Shown: piece after piece, positions 14,301 through 25,793 of the stretch
Numbering within the stretch: the stretch's first letter is position 1
Layout: each line of letters starts with the position of its first letter
NCBI GenBank assembly: GCA_013397115.1
Contig: VWZW01004611.1
Span: forward strand, 186,001 to 250,000
Reading direction: 5' to 3'
Length of the DNA: 64,000 bases
From: Edolisoma coerulescens
Lineage: Eukaryota; Chordata; Aves; Passeriformes; Campephagidae
Translations under genes and position numbers: made by a program
The notes under the pieces: generated by a model
Told to the model about the DNA's origin: nothing
The model's input: the letters and a program-made list of their open reading frames with translations, nothing else
Databases searched by the model: none

Positions 14301-17300
14301 AAAAGTTGAGCCCACCTCATCTGCACAGTGAATTACATTGACTTGAAGGACGCTGCCTTGGTGGATGCCTTGGGCAAGAACTGGAACTGCACTACCACTT
14401 GACGTGGGTTGAAGTACACTGTCCTTTGGAAACTGCCTGAATCATGAAATGAGAACGACAATGTGGTTGAAGTACTGTAGTGTCTCTTGAAGAGAAGCGT
14501 AAATATAAAATTAAGATGGAAATTCATAGAACTGGTCTTTGGTCTCATGCTGTCTGGATTAGTATCTTACCATGTTATAAACAAAGTGAGTTTGTTCAGT
14601 TCCTCTTCTACTGTTTTGTGGGTACTTTTTTTGCCAAAAAATAAACCCATGGTTTTTCTAAGTCCTCATGTACACTATATAAATGACTTAAATGCTGAAA
14701 ACAAAATAGAAATTACATCAGTGTATAACAGGTTTTCTGGCAGTATCTTGAGAGCAGAGACCAAGCAGGGGAACAGCTAAAGGAGCACAGGTCAAAAATC
14801 ACAGCCCATTAGAAGGACTCCTTCTGAAAACAGCAGACTCTGGCTTTGTCAAAGTCTGTATCTGAAGGCGCCAAACTACCCCTCCTCTTCCAATTTACAA
14901 AGCTGTGGCTGTTATGGCTGGATTCCAAATAACAGAACCCATAGTCTCTGATTAGCTGCCCAGCTAATGCGTCCCTCCTCACACTGCACTGGGAAAAGGG
15001 GTTCCCACCAAAGGGACGAGCAAACACCAATTAAAAAATGAAGAACAAACATTCAGAAGGAAATGTTGAGGAGATTAACAGCACTGCCTCATTTTTCTTT
15101 GGCTTAACAGCTGGCATTTAAAGAAATCCACAAGACAGAAAACAGATCAAAGCCCAACTCTACTGGAATTTGGGTAAGGATCTTAAACATCATCTCTTGA
15201 TCTTCCAGATGAACATTCTGTACTTCCAGATTATTTGTAGTCCAAGGTGAACTTTTCCCTGCTAAAATTTCTCTATTTTGCAAAATTACTTATAATTTAA
15301 CAGGTTCACAACATACTGAAAACAGCCTTACAGTTTAAGTGGCCCAGAAACAAGTATTCAACTCTCCTTGTTTTTCACACAGAAACAGGTTGCCCAGAGA
15401 GGTGGAGATACCCCACCCCTGGAAACATTCAAGATCAGGCTGGATGGGACTATGAGCAATCCAATATAGTTAAAGATGTCCCTGCTTATGGTGGGGGGGC
15501 ATTGGACTAGAAGACCTTTAAAGACTCTTACAATTAAACTATTCTATGATTTTATGGCACTTCCAGAAGAGTTCCAGTACACTGAAGGCAGACAGCCTGA
15601 ATTCAGGTCTGTGCTCCAAACAGAAGAGGAATTTGAACCTTTATCACTCACATTCCAGGAACTTCTTTCACTCTCTGATGACACCTGAACACAAGTATTA
15701 AAAATGACATCTACATGTTGCATCATACAGGCAACCATGCACTTTAGACTCTTTGTCAACTTAACCCTAAACATCAAACTACCAGTTCAAAGATCTTCAT
15801 GGATTTAGTTGCAATAGAATTTGCCTTTAAAAATTGCACTAATTTTTAAAATATTTTATATTAACTGTAAGTTAGTTTTCTTTTTTTTCTCTTCTGTTTC
15901 ACGCATGCAGGATGTACAGTACCTCTTTGTATGAAGACATTATCCTTTCAATAGCATCTGCTCCAGAGATCAGCAAGTTTCGTGATGTAGTAAAAGCTTC
16001 TGTTCTTTCACTAACCATTGCCTGTTTCTGGCCATCTTCCAACTCTTAAGGGGAAAAAAAAAAAGTTTTGATAAAATATTCTACTGAAAATTATCTCTAC
16101 AAATTAAATTATTATTAGAATGTGAGCTACTATAGAGCAGCTTTGTTCTTTTTTTAAGAAAAAGTTAGCTCTATGAAGACAACTTTTCAAAAAGAACAGG
16201 TGAATGTAACTACCATAGCTTGGTCAAAAAGAATAAGTGGGAGCGTATGGAATTCATTTTGTTAGACAAAACATCTTATTATTTTATCTATTTATCTACA
16301 TGGATCATTTTCCTTTTAATATATCATCATACAACATAAATTTTTCAAAATATGAAAAAAGTGAAACCTAAGCAATGATCTGAAACAGATTTTTAACAGG
16401 ATTTTTAACACAATTTTTAACATTTTTGTGATTATTAATTTTCAGCCTTACTTATTTACTGACTTCATGTAAAAGGAACCATTCACATTTGTGTAAATCT
16501 ATGAAGTTTCTCTCTTCATCTGACCTCAGAACAAAGTTGTGAGGCTTTATTTATGACACTGCACCCTGTTAACAAGAATACTCTTGCTCCGAAGAAAGGA
16601 GTTGTCTCATAAGAATGTCAGCAGCATTAGGCAAGGAGAAAAAAGCAGCAGAAATTATAGAAGATACATGAGATATAAGTATATTTAACATATCTACATA
16701 TACCACCTTTCTACCATGGGACCTATAGATTCAACTTGCAAGGTTTGTTTCTTGAAGGCAACAAGATTTAAAAAGAAGTGGCTGACTATTTTGAGGCTAA
16801 ATGTTGTTTTAGTGTTAATAATTGCAACTACAAACTACTGGTGTAGTAAACCAGTGGTGTAGTAAACCACTTGTAAAGATTTTCCACAAAAAAAAGATTT
16901 ACAATGAAAGATCTCAAGGGTTTTCTTCATCACATAAATTTATATGTATCTCTATATATTGCTTAAATCTTTTGCAGAATGGAATCTGGATATTATTTTT
17001 TTTCTAAAGTTTGTAAAGATTTTTAAAATTTCTTTTTAAAACTAAGCTGATGCTAGGAATCATGCTAGGCAGGGTAATAGGTGCATCCACTGTGGGAACT
17101 CCTGTACTAGCAATTGTTGCTAACACCCATATTTCCACAGTGTTCGTGATCAAGAAAATCTAGGAGGAATTCCCTGCAGGTGTAATGCAACAATAAATTT
17201 CATGGGCTAAGTCAAGCAATGCAAGAGTAGAGCAAAGAGTATTTTTTTACTCGCACCTCCCTGACAAGATCAGATTCTAGAAATCTGGTGTCTGAAAATC

Positions 17301-17499
17301 TACAGGCAGTATCAAAGCCAGATGTATCTTTCTGTCTTTATTAGTTAAATCTAAATGCTATTTTGTTTTCATTTACACACCCATAAACGTATTCCTACAT
17401 AACTAGATCACTGAAATACACTGTATTACAGTGAAATACACTGGGCAATGAATGAAAAACTTTAAAAAATTGCTACATCATAACTTTTCATATATGTAT

Positions 17500-17530
<31 letters not shown>

Positions 17531-20500
17531 CGTGCGTGCATATACACACAGAAAATCTATATTATTTTTCCTGGTTTTAATAATGATGTTTTTTCACTTC
17601 AGTTCTACATCAGCACACTGTCAACCAGTTGTATGCAATCTTGCTGAGACACAGTGAGAGACATGCTTTAAAAAAAAATACAGAAAAGCTCTCACAAAGG
17701 AGAGATTATAAAATTATTGCTCATGTGGCTCTCACTTAAAAAAGTTATTTCCACTCCAAGACGAATATATTTAGTGAATAGGGAGAATTCAGTTAATTCA
17801 TTAGTAAAAGCTGATTTGAAATCTGTTTACTTCTGAAACAACCAATTTTTGCTGATCTTGTTGGGATTATAGCTCATGCAGCCCCTGTTATGTAGAACCA
17901 CCACAATTAAATCATCTAGCAATCAGGTATGGTTTAACTACGTTGATGCAGCTTTCCTTCTTAATGTAAATGCAGAATTTACTGACGGCTGCTTCCAGCA
18001 CCCAGGCCAGCTCACCTAGCAAGACTTTAAGGATCTCTACAAGCCACTGCATGAGTCAATTTAGGGGTATTTAAAAAATCGAAATGATATAGAATTTATG
18101 AGCATTTCACAGTCCCAAAAGACAAGGTCTTATATTATATAACCCACTGATATTACTTTTCTTGAGCTTTTTGTCCAAAACATTTTTCATATGGCTGGCT
18201 CCTGTGTTTGAAAGCATCACATTTTAACAGACAGACGGAAACTAACATTTCCATTTTCCTCTTCATTTATGTAATTGATAGTCATACTTGTTTTATAAAC
18301 AAAAATAAGTGTTCACTGTGTCTAGAGAAATCAAAGTCTTGCTTCGAAAAATAGTTACTCTCCATAAACTGAGACACGACATTTGGAATGTGAATGGTTT
18401 AATACAAAAAGAATGAGAAATATTATCAAATGGAAATCTTGTCTTTGCCAGCTAATTTTTTCTTTGAAATATATAACAAAATTTTAAAATTTCAGTCAGA
18501 AATATCACTGTCAAAGAAGGTTCTTTTTTCCTTTCTTGAAGAATTTTTTCTTTTACTTTTTCCTTCTCCTCCTTGAAGAAGTGTACAAAACCTATGGCTT
18601 TACACCTGCAGTCTCAAGCCTGGCCATGGTACCAGTTTTGTACATACCCCTGACTATTTTGATTCATCCTAAAGCAATAAATCCACTATCTCTTCCTTCA
18701 GATGTGAACAAATTTGTGTCTGATCTGCTGAGGCACGAAGCACTGTTTTTCAAACAGGTCAATGGTTATTTCAAGTGTTCTTGATTCTTTGAATACCTGT
18801 AATACCTCAAACTGGTCTTGACAGTGCTGCCACAATTATATTTGTGAACCACCATTATGGTAAGCCCCAGGACTCAATAATAAACCCAAAGTTTTAATAG
18901 TTTAGGTTGCTAGTAGCAAATATAATTCTGCTTTACAACATGAGCCACTGCTGCATCTTTGTTTTCTCCCACATTTGAAATGTATTTAACAAAAGAACAA
19001 ACATGAGTAACAGGAATGTTATTTAGTTTAGCATGAATACGAGTCCTTTTTTATTCATGCTCTAATACCAAGCAGATATTTACAATGTGTGGTTAAATGC
19101 TCCTTTTCTTGATTGTACCCATTCCCATCTTAGCAGAAAGACTCTTACCACTTTTTCTGTTGTGCTGATAACCTTCACTGTGAGGTGAAATGCCTTTGTA
19201 CAGTCTCTTCTGTTTAGGACAAGACATCCTGATATTTTTGAAGCTGTTCCCAGGATGCCAGCCAGAGTGCTGATATAGTGCCCTCCTGAGCCACCTGATG
19301 GGCAGCAGCTCAGGGAGCTGAGCATCCAGCCATGCACCAGCACAACTGAGAGACAGCTAAACCACGTGGGCACTGCACAAAGCCATCCTACAGGTCACAC
19401 CAAGCTTGTCCACTTGGACAGTCCTGACTTGGAATATAACTACCAAGAAAGAAACAGAACTACAGCACAGAAGAGAATTCACTCATTCCTAATTCAAAGT
19501 ACACAATTTAGAACTGATCCTTCTGAAGACTTGGTAGGATTCGTGTTTAAGGGATCCTCCTTAATACCTTTCTTCTTGCTCTTTTCTTCTTTTTCTTTTT
19601 AATTTTTTAATAGCATCTGCAGTAACAACATTATTTGAGTCTCATTTCACTTCTAGGAAAGTTGTGATAGGATGTCAAAAATGATACCATCCTAGCCTGG
19701 AATCTGAATTTTATCTTCTCTACTCCCAGGGAATTAAGGAAAATCCGCTGTTTCCAACAGGTCAACAATAAGAGAAATTACCTATAATTACCTGTAATTA
19801 CACTATGGTTTATGGAAGAAGATAAGCATTCTAGGAAAGTTCATAGTATCATTATGTAAAAGGAGATACTGCAGAAATCAGCCTGCCATTCCAACAGTGA
19901 CCAGTGAAAAAGGAGACTGCAATAATCATGACAATCTCATGTGATACAAGGATCCTTTGAGTCCTGACTCCATACTATTTATCAGGCTTACACTCAAAGG
20001 TGGATCATTTGTGTTGCTCTCTGCTCAGCTGACTTGCTGTGCTTGCAAGTTATACATAAGACACAGATGTTGTAAGAAGGTGAAAAATAAATCAATGTGA
20101 ATGGCATTCAAGGGAACTCAAGGGAACGACAGTCTTTTGAGGACATAACTTCAAAGAAACATTTAGAAATTAGGTAAAAGATGGTATTACCGCCATCTGC
20201 AAATCCCGTTGCGGTGATGATGGGCACAGCGACCATGATCATACCACAGCTACTCCAGACATACTTCATCAGGAACTGCTCTATCATGATGTACCACAAA
20301 CGTTTGGACAAAATGAGATTCATTTGATCTGTCAAATCCTTGTAGCTTTTTTGCAGTTGTTTCAATTCTACCTATGGTTAAAATAATAAAATAATTTATA
20401 CAATGAAACAAAGATGCACATGTAGTACAAGATATGTTCATGTATGTACATGAAAAAATCGGGTACCCAGAGCTGTCACTTCTGAGTCACACCTGCCATG

Positions 20501-22647
20501 TGGTACTTTTTTCTCACTGTGCTGCAGTCTCACAGCAAAAGTGCACAGCTTTACGGAAGTCAGCGGACCTGGTTCTTATTTACGCCATTGTCCCTCGACA
20601 GAACATTGACAGGTTTTCAACTCTTTTAACAACTCTAATATATACAAGAGGAACATAGCAGTCACACCAGCTGATTCTAACAATCAAAAAAAGATTGACT
20701 TCACATCCTTTTAATAAAGCTGCAGCTGTAGAGCTTCACAGCAACTGAAACTTATATTGGAAAGCATTTGGGGATCAATTATCTCCAGTGACTTAAAGTT
20801 GCAGTGTTGAATCCTGAAAAGCAATGCTGCTTGTTTTTGCAAGCAGTCTGGGGAGAGAAATATCCCAGGAGGTTTAACAAGTCAAAGACAGTTGCAAGCC
20901 AATATAACATATATTCAGTTCAAGCCCATATATGTGGGAATTGAGAAAATGTTTACTTTAGCTGCACTTAAAACATTATTACAGGCAGCTTTTGAGAATG
21001 ATTGTGTCTACAAAAATAAACCATTAATGTTATATAATCATTGCTTGAACTGAAAGAGTAATACTTCAGGCTGGTTTCCAGCTTTCATTTTCACCTTGCA
21101 CGAAACAACTTTTTTCCCCAATTGTGTTTGAAAGGTATTATAGTCAAAATTCAGTTCCAATAAAAACATGAAGAGTCCCTTAATAAGGTGGCTTTAAAAC
21201 AAGCTACTAGTTTATGTAACGGTGATTGCAGAAGTACTGTACTTAAGCTATTTTAAGACTAGTGACTACATCTTTGCTTAGCTATGTGAAAGAGCGTCAA
21301 AGGTTGTAGTGTGCTCTGAGCTATCACAGAGTTTCCCCCTAGACTTTCTGGTGTACCGTGGTTGCTATTTCTGCTGAATTAAAGATGGTAGTTCATACAC
21401 GTGGTTGGAAAAAAAAGAAGTCTGGAAAAGTTAATCAGAATGGACTGGGTGGGGGAAAAAAAGTAACGAAGATTAGTTTTCTGGATAAGCATAAGATCCA
21501 TCTGCAAAACCACACCATTGCCAGAGTTCAAGGGAACTGTGATCTGCTTCACCCAGACACTGCTTGTGAGATGGTATTTCCTAAGAAATGGGAAGTGCCA
21601 AGATATAAACAAGTTTAAATGTCAGAGGGACTCAAAGTGCTCAAGAGGAGCACCAGGGGAAGCATGGGTCCGCTCTGGCACTGCAGGAGCAACCGCAATG
21701 CTTCCAATTTCTCTCCTCCTTACCTTGTGCCCTCGGTAAAAGGCAATCTCTTCCACGTTGGCAATGATGCGTGAATGTATGAAGCGCAGATAGCCCTTCT
21801 TGTGAGCCTCCTCAGCCACTAGTTTGCCAAATTTGGGCGAGCAGGCTTTGAGCACGCGGGCTGTGGCATAGACGACGAGCCCAGCCAGGACTGTGGGCCC
21901 GATGGGGTTGGCCCCCCGGGACCGCGCTGTGCGGATGAGGGTGTAGGAGGTGAGCACAACATCCAGGATGGGCTTGGTGAGGTTGGAATAGAGATGTGCC
22001 ACGGACTGCGAGAACATCATGATGTCCTCGGTGAGGGACTGGTCAGGGTTGGCCAGCCGCCCGTCCATGCTGATCACTTTGTAGTAAGTCTGGTTGGCAA
22101 AGTAGGTCTCATAGGCGTGATCCACCAGGCGCGTGCGGAAGGCGAGGGCCAGCTTGCACTCCAGGTACCGTATGGTGCTGTTCACGAAAGTGGCTGGGAT
22201 TGCGATCATCAGCCACTTGATTAATTTGAAGACAAAGCTCCTGGGCTTTTTCTCCACAATGCTCTTCACAATTTTTCCATCTAGGGCGGCCACATAGATG
22301 GAGAGGAAGGTCCTGGACACCAGAGCAAACGAGTGGAGGCAGAGCAAGCCCAGCTCGGCACTCACCAGCTTCGGGAAGAACAGTTTGCGGAGTTCCAGCA
22401 GCTGTTTGAAGAATTCCGCGTCCACGGCCGGAGAGGCTCTGCCCCGGCTGCCGATGCGGTGCGGGGCCCCCTGGCCCCCCTCACCCTGCGCGCCGCCTCT
22501 GCCGCTCGCCCGCTTCACGCGCCCGCGGATGATGGGGTAGAGGATTTTGAGCCCGTACGCCGCGGCCAGCAGGCACGCAGCCCTCTTCGCGGCGCCCGCC
22601 CTGCTCCACTGCACCCGCCGGGCCGCCGCATGCAGCATGTGGGCCAT
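8165..22647 (-). CDS. ABCD2: ABCD2, peroxisomal ABC half-transporter, 5' part (exons 1-6)
   Basis: ABCD2 (ALDRP) dimerises in the peroxisomal membrane and imports very-long-chain and polyunsaturated acyl-CoAs for beta-oxidation. Six exons are joined: 21724-22647, 20191-20371, 15923-16044, 12941-13109, 9731-9825 and 8165-8310. All have AG/GT borders, phase is continuous, and they give 545 full codons plus two bases. Exons 2, 4, 5 and 6 are 181, 169, 95 and 146 bp, the lengths I recall for the paralogue ABCD1. Visible features are the N-terminal hydrophobic segment, the membrane domain, the EAA-like EEIAFY (residues 299-304), Walker A GPNGCGKSS (508-516) and a Q-loop Gln at 545. The family is about 740 residues long, so roughly 195 (signature motif, Walker B, H-loop) are missing and should lie left of base 1. 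ABCD1 is excluded mainly by the residues around the start and in exon 3, and by the SLC2A13/REDIC1 neighbourhood. Confidence 0.95.
8311..9730 (-). other. ABCD2 intron 5
   Basis: 1,420 bp, AT-rich. It contains a run of TAA/TTA alternation at about 8555-8640 with imperfect inverted symmetry. No other element was recognised. Confidence 0.85.
8555..8640. repeat. AT-rich inverted repeat tract
   Basis: Nearly pure A/T sequence built from ATAATATAATAATATTATTA-like units that read alike on both strands, followed by repeated 'gtaatatgta' type words. It is simple sequence able to form a hairpin or cruciform. It lies about 245 bp downstream of ABCD2 exon 6 in plus coordinates, inside intron 5. Confidence 0.6.
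9731..9825 (-). CDS. ABCD2: ABCD2 exon 5
   Basis: 95 bp. It encodes KVIDVDQGIICENVPIITP and then VVSRLNFK, the first beta strands of the nucleotide-binding domain. The acceptor is CTAG and the donor GTAAGA; it enters with two bases completing a Gly codon and leaves in phase 0. Confidence 0.94.
9826..12940 (-). other. ABCD2 intron 4
   Basis: 3,115 bp of AT-rich intronic sequence. I saw no mobile element or RNA gene. The plus-strand open frame at 11872-12129 lacks recognisable similarity and is treated as chance. Confidence 0.8.
12941..13109 (-). CDS. ABCD2: ABCD2 exon 4
   Basis: 169 bp, 56 codons plus one base. It encodes VTELAGYTARVYNMFSVFDE and VKRGIYKRTAVIQ, followed by a variable Ser/Asn/Asp linker and EIK(G). 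This joins the membrane domain to the nucleotide-binding domain. The donor is GTAATT and the acceptor CAG. Confidence 0.94.
13110..15922 (-). other. ABCD2 intron 3
   Basis: 2,813 bp. It contains a CR1 tail at 15376-15552 and a short direct duplication ('ctattcaagagctcc') near 13788-13814. Nothing else was recognised. Confidence 0.8.
15376..15552 (+). repeat. CR1 LINE 3' terminal fragment
   Basis: Consecutive CR1 3' blocks are visible: 'caggttgcccagagaggtgg', 'ataccccacccctggaaaca', 'tcaggctggatgggactatg', 'gtccctgcttatggtggg' and a decayed 'ctattctatgatttta' end. It is plus-sense, opposite to ABCD2 transcription. Confidence 0.85.
15923..16044 (-). CDS. ABCD2: ABCD2 exon 3
   Basis: 122 bp. 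The first two bases complete a Glu codon with the last base of exon 2, and the exon ends in phase 0 before donor GTACTG. It encodes ELEDGQKQAMVSERTEAF and then GADAIERIMSSYKE. It is shorter than the 143 bp I recall for ABCD1 exon 3, which fits ABCD2, where the linker after FADG is shorter. Confidence 0.93.
16045..20190 (-). other. ABCD2 intron 2
   Basis: 4,146 bp, AT-rich. It contains a (TG)n microsatellite at about 17491-17540 and a short direct duplication of 'tggtgtagtaaacca' near 16839-16873. No other element was recognised. Confidence 0.8.
17491..17540. repeat. (TG)n microsatellite
   Basis: An alternating TG run flanked by TATG and CGTG variants, ending in 'catatacacaca'. A typical polymorphic dinucleotide repeat. 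Confidence 0.95.
20191..20371 (-). CDS. ABCD2: ABCD2 exon 2
   Basis: 181 bp, 60 codons plus one base. The acceptor is ...ATAG at 20372-20375 and the donor GTAATA is at 20185-20190. It encodes VELKQLQKSYKDL, then LSKRLWYIMIEQFLMKYVW, and ends with ITATGFADG, the membrane-domain end and cytosolic linker typical of ABCD1/2. Confidence 0.95.
20372..21723 (-). other. ABCD2 intron 1
   Basis: 1,352 bp between the exon 1 donor and exon 2 acceptor. The plus- and minus-strand open frames at 21358-21618 overlap each other and show no family features. No element was recognised. Confidence 0.85.
21724..22647 (-). CDS. ABCD2: ABCD2 exon 1 (start codon, membrane domain)
   Basis: The exon is 924 bp, 308 codons, ending in phase 0 at the donor GTAAGG (21718-21723). 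The start MAHMLHAAARRVQW matches the family start, with A at -3 and G at +4. Residues 19-40 form the conserved N-terminal hydrophobic stretch ending LYPII, linked in this family to peroxisomal rather than ER targeting. A variable, Gly/Arg-rich spacer follows (about 41-70). Next come FFKQLLELRKLFFPKL, the region equivalent to the PEX19-binding segment of ABCD1, and then the transmembrane helices with FLSIYVAALDGKIVKSIVEK and RYLECKLALAFRTRLVDHAY. The last helix loop carries EEIAFYRGHK (299-308). The reading frame stays open upstream of this ATG, but the homologous start and GC-rich composition argue against an extension. Confidence 0.95.
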
Positions 22648-23260
22648 CCTGCCCGCCGGGGCACCGCTACGCGCCGCTCCTAGCGCGGGTGGCTCATGCC
22701 CGCTGGGAAGGCCGGTCCCGCCGGGTCTCCATCGGGGCGCCGGGCCCGGTCTGCCGCCGGCCGCCCTGCCGTGACAGATGCCGAGTGAGCGCTGCCTCCC
22801 AGGGGTGATGGTGCCTTCAAAGCGCGGCGCGTTGCACAACGCAGCCCGGCGCGGCGCAGCCCGCCCCGCCGACCACCATTGGCTGCGCCGCGTGGGGCGG
22901 CACCGGCACCGGCACCGGCAGCGGCCCGGCCGCTCAGCACCGCCGGCCCGGCCGCAACCGCTATAGCTTGGGGCGCGGCCGCAGCGCCGGCAGCAGCNGC
23001 CGGAGAGAGCTCGGGTCCCGCGGCAGCCCCGGCGGGGTGGGGAGCGCGTCACCCCCGGCGCCCCCCGAGCCTCCCCGGGGCGGGAGGGCGGTAACGCCGG
23101 CGCGGGGGGGAGCCCGGTGCGGGAGCGACGCGGCAGAGGGCGATGCAGCCGGGCCGGTGGCCTCGGACAGCCCCGGGTCGGAAATCGGCCGGGCGGCCGC
23201 GGGAGGGAGCCGGGCAGCTCGGCGTCTCCGGGGCAGCGCCTGCACACTGCGCGTAATTTA
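22430..23260 (-). promoter_or_regulatory. CpG-rich ABCD2 promoter and leader region
   Basis: Very G+C rich and dense in CpG compared with the AT-rich flanks, covering the start of ABCD2 coding sequence and about 600 bp upstream. It includes a short CGGCAC repeat ('ggcaccggcaccggcaccgg', near 22900-22920), several GGGCGG/CCGCCC-type boxes, and one ambiguous base at 22,998. I see no clear TATA box near a start site, consistent with a CpG-island promoter with dispersed starts. The exact transcription start is not determinable here. Confidence 0.8.
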
Positions 23261-25442
23261 TTTCCTGTCCTCTCGCCGAAAGGAAACCGGTATTGTGCAC
23301 TGGCAGCGTTATTAGCCCAAAATAACCCCGACCGAGTCTCACAGCCCCTGCAGTAAAACCCGGCTAATTTCACACAAAGGAATCAACAGCAAAGGCAGTT
23401 GTCTTGCTGCTTTATTTTTCTCTTTTCTTAATTACTTATTTCTACTGCTTCAGTTGTTTGGAAAAGGTACTGCATTTAAAATTGCGGGAGGAGGATCAGA
23501 GTACTTACATACTCTGGTCCTTTTACACTTTGAAAATGTAGTACTAATATAACTGTAAGATAGTATATAATAAAGCATTAGTTTAGGATGTGTATATAAA
23601 AGCATGTTTTTAGAATGTGCTACTAGGCGTTTATGGCAGTGGTGAGGAGCCTGGCTTTTCCCTAGAAATGGAGAGTGAGGCCACCTGCCTCACAGTAACT
23701 CAGCAAATACTGCATTAAATAAGTCAAATTACTGTTATAAAACAACCCCCCATTGAACAGAGTGCAGTGATTATCTTTAGATAGCAATACAAGCTTCAGG
23801 ATGAAGGAATGATGTAATTGATTTGAGAGCAAGTGAGGTTTGCTTTCAAAAATCAGACACCACTTACAAAAACATCCAGGTGCCTTCTAAATAGTCCAGT
23901 AAGCCAAGACCAGAAGGACAAGCCAGGACAAGAAGGAAGCAAGGAAGATCTATTTCTCTTTTCTTCATAGGAGGTTGCACACATTCAGCCCACAGTGGCC
24001 TTGACAATTAGGTAGAGAAGATATGGAGTAGTCTTTAAGTGTATTATATTTTTGCTGGTGAGCACAGGCCACAGATCTGGACAGAGGTCCTTCTAGCTTT
24101 TTTTTCCTAAATGCACAACTCAAAGTTAGGAAAATGTCAAAATCTGACCCACTGCAGTGCAGAAGACATTCACTTAGTAGATAAGCCTGATTTCACTGCA
24201 GATGATTTTGTCAGTGAAATGGATTTTTCAATGCACAAAGATACAAGATACACTGGCTAAGAAATTGCTTTGCTTAGGGCTTGTTATTTTTTTCATCATG
24301 CTCTCCACTGGATACTTCCCTTACTGGCTTATGTGTAGCACAGCATACTCTCAGATTTTGCCAAACCACAGCTATTTGCAATATTCCATTACTCAAGCAT
24401 TTTCTTACCAAGGGCAAAGTTCACAGATCTCTTTCGGTTCTGTGTATCTGCTGACCTTTCACTTCACAGGATCCTGGATGACTGAAACTTCTGGTGATTT
24501 GGTGGTTAGCACAGACGTACACCCCACAGTCAGATCTGTGGGAACATTTAAGTGAAGCAAATCTAACCGTACAGTGTTTCAGTCAATAAAAGGAATGTAT
24601 TTCCTTCTTTTGAAAGGATGAAGAAAAGCCTGAACTGTTGTTTTAAATACTCCCTTTCTTCTGTTCTTGCTGTCTCGAGAGTTTTCCTGTGCCACAGTCC
24701 TGCTCAGTAATCCATGCACAAACTTCTCTTTGTGGAGCATGGCCTTAGGTGTTAGATTGGGTTTTTTTTACTGCTCAAGGCAGCAATTTTACTACATTTA
24801 GTCATCATAAAATTTCTCAATATTACTGGAAAAATAACTGCCAAAGCTGCAGTAATATTGGTGCAGGGTTCAGTGCTCTATTGTCTCCACATTTTCTACT
24901 GACTTTATATAAACTTCTGAAGCTAAGGGCAATCAAATAAGTTTGAGTAACTGAAGCTGTGGAATTGGAGGGGTGTTGATATTAGGTCCAGACTATTTGG
25001 AGGTTTATCCTTTCTTAAGGAGAAACTCATTTTTTAGTGTCAAGTGATTGGTTTTTAGTCATATGGTTAGTTTTCATCAAATGCATTAAAATAACTGGTG
25101 TGCATTTTTTAAATACAGGAACCAATAACTGAGGAGGAAGAATAAATGGCAGCAATGAGTATCGGGGTGACTAAAATCCATGAATGTTTGAATATGTGGG
25201 AACTAGAGTGTAATCATGACAACTGATGCTTCTTTTTTATCTTCTATTTTGTGCCCATGGTCTCCCACACCAGCACTTCATCCTTGCACAGCTTTGTGGT
25301 TGTGATGAAGGTAGTGGAATTGGAACATGCAGGCTATAACACAAGAGATATCAATCAGCCTTACTCAATGATCATTTTTTCTACCATTTGATTTAGTGTT
25401 TGAAAAAATAATGTGCACTTTTTTAAGCAAAAGACCATTAAT

Positions 25443-25793
25443 CTGATGTTTTCTATGATCCTAACAGGGGGTCCAATAGCTGTGACATCAGTCTGCAGTA
25501 AACTGAAATTTTCTTGCTGCTTATTGAGTTATGCACTGTGCCATAAGGACATATGATGTTTTCTGATGTTTTCTATGATCCTAACAGGGGGTCCAATAGC
25601 TGTGACATCAGTCTGCAGTAAACTGAAATTTTCTTGCTGCTTATTGAGTTATGCACTGTGCCATAAGGACATATGATGTTTTCTGATGTTTTCTATGATC
25701 CTAACAGGGGGTCCAATAGCTGTGACATCAGTCTGCAGTAAACTGAAATTTTCTTGCTGCTTATTGAGTTATGCACTGTGCCATAAGGACATA
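25443..25793. repeat. 120-bp tandem repeat, about 2.9 copies
   Basis: Three head-to-tail copies start at 25443, 25563 and 25683 with an exact 120-bp period. I found no difference between the copies over their shared length; the third stops at about 25793, where 'ggacata' turns into 'caaaat' instead of 'tgatgt'. The unit is mixed sequence, not simple repeat, and includes 'cctaacagggggtccaatag' and 'gtctgcagtaaactgaaat'. No coding potential was seen. Confidence 0.95.
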
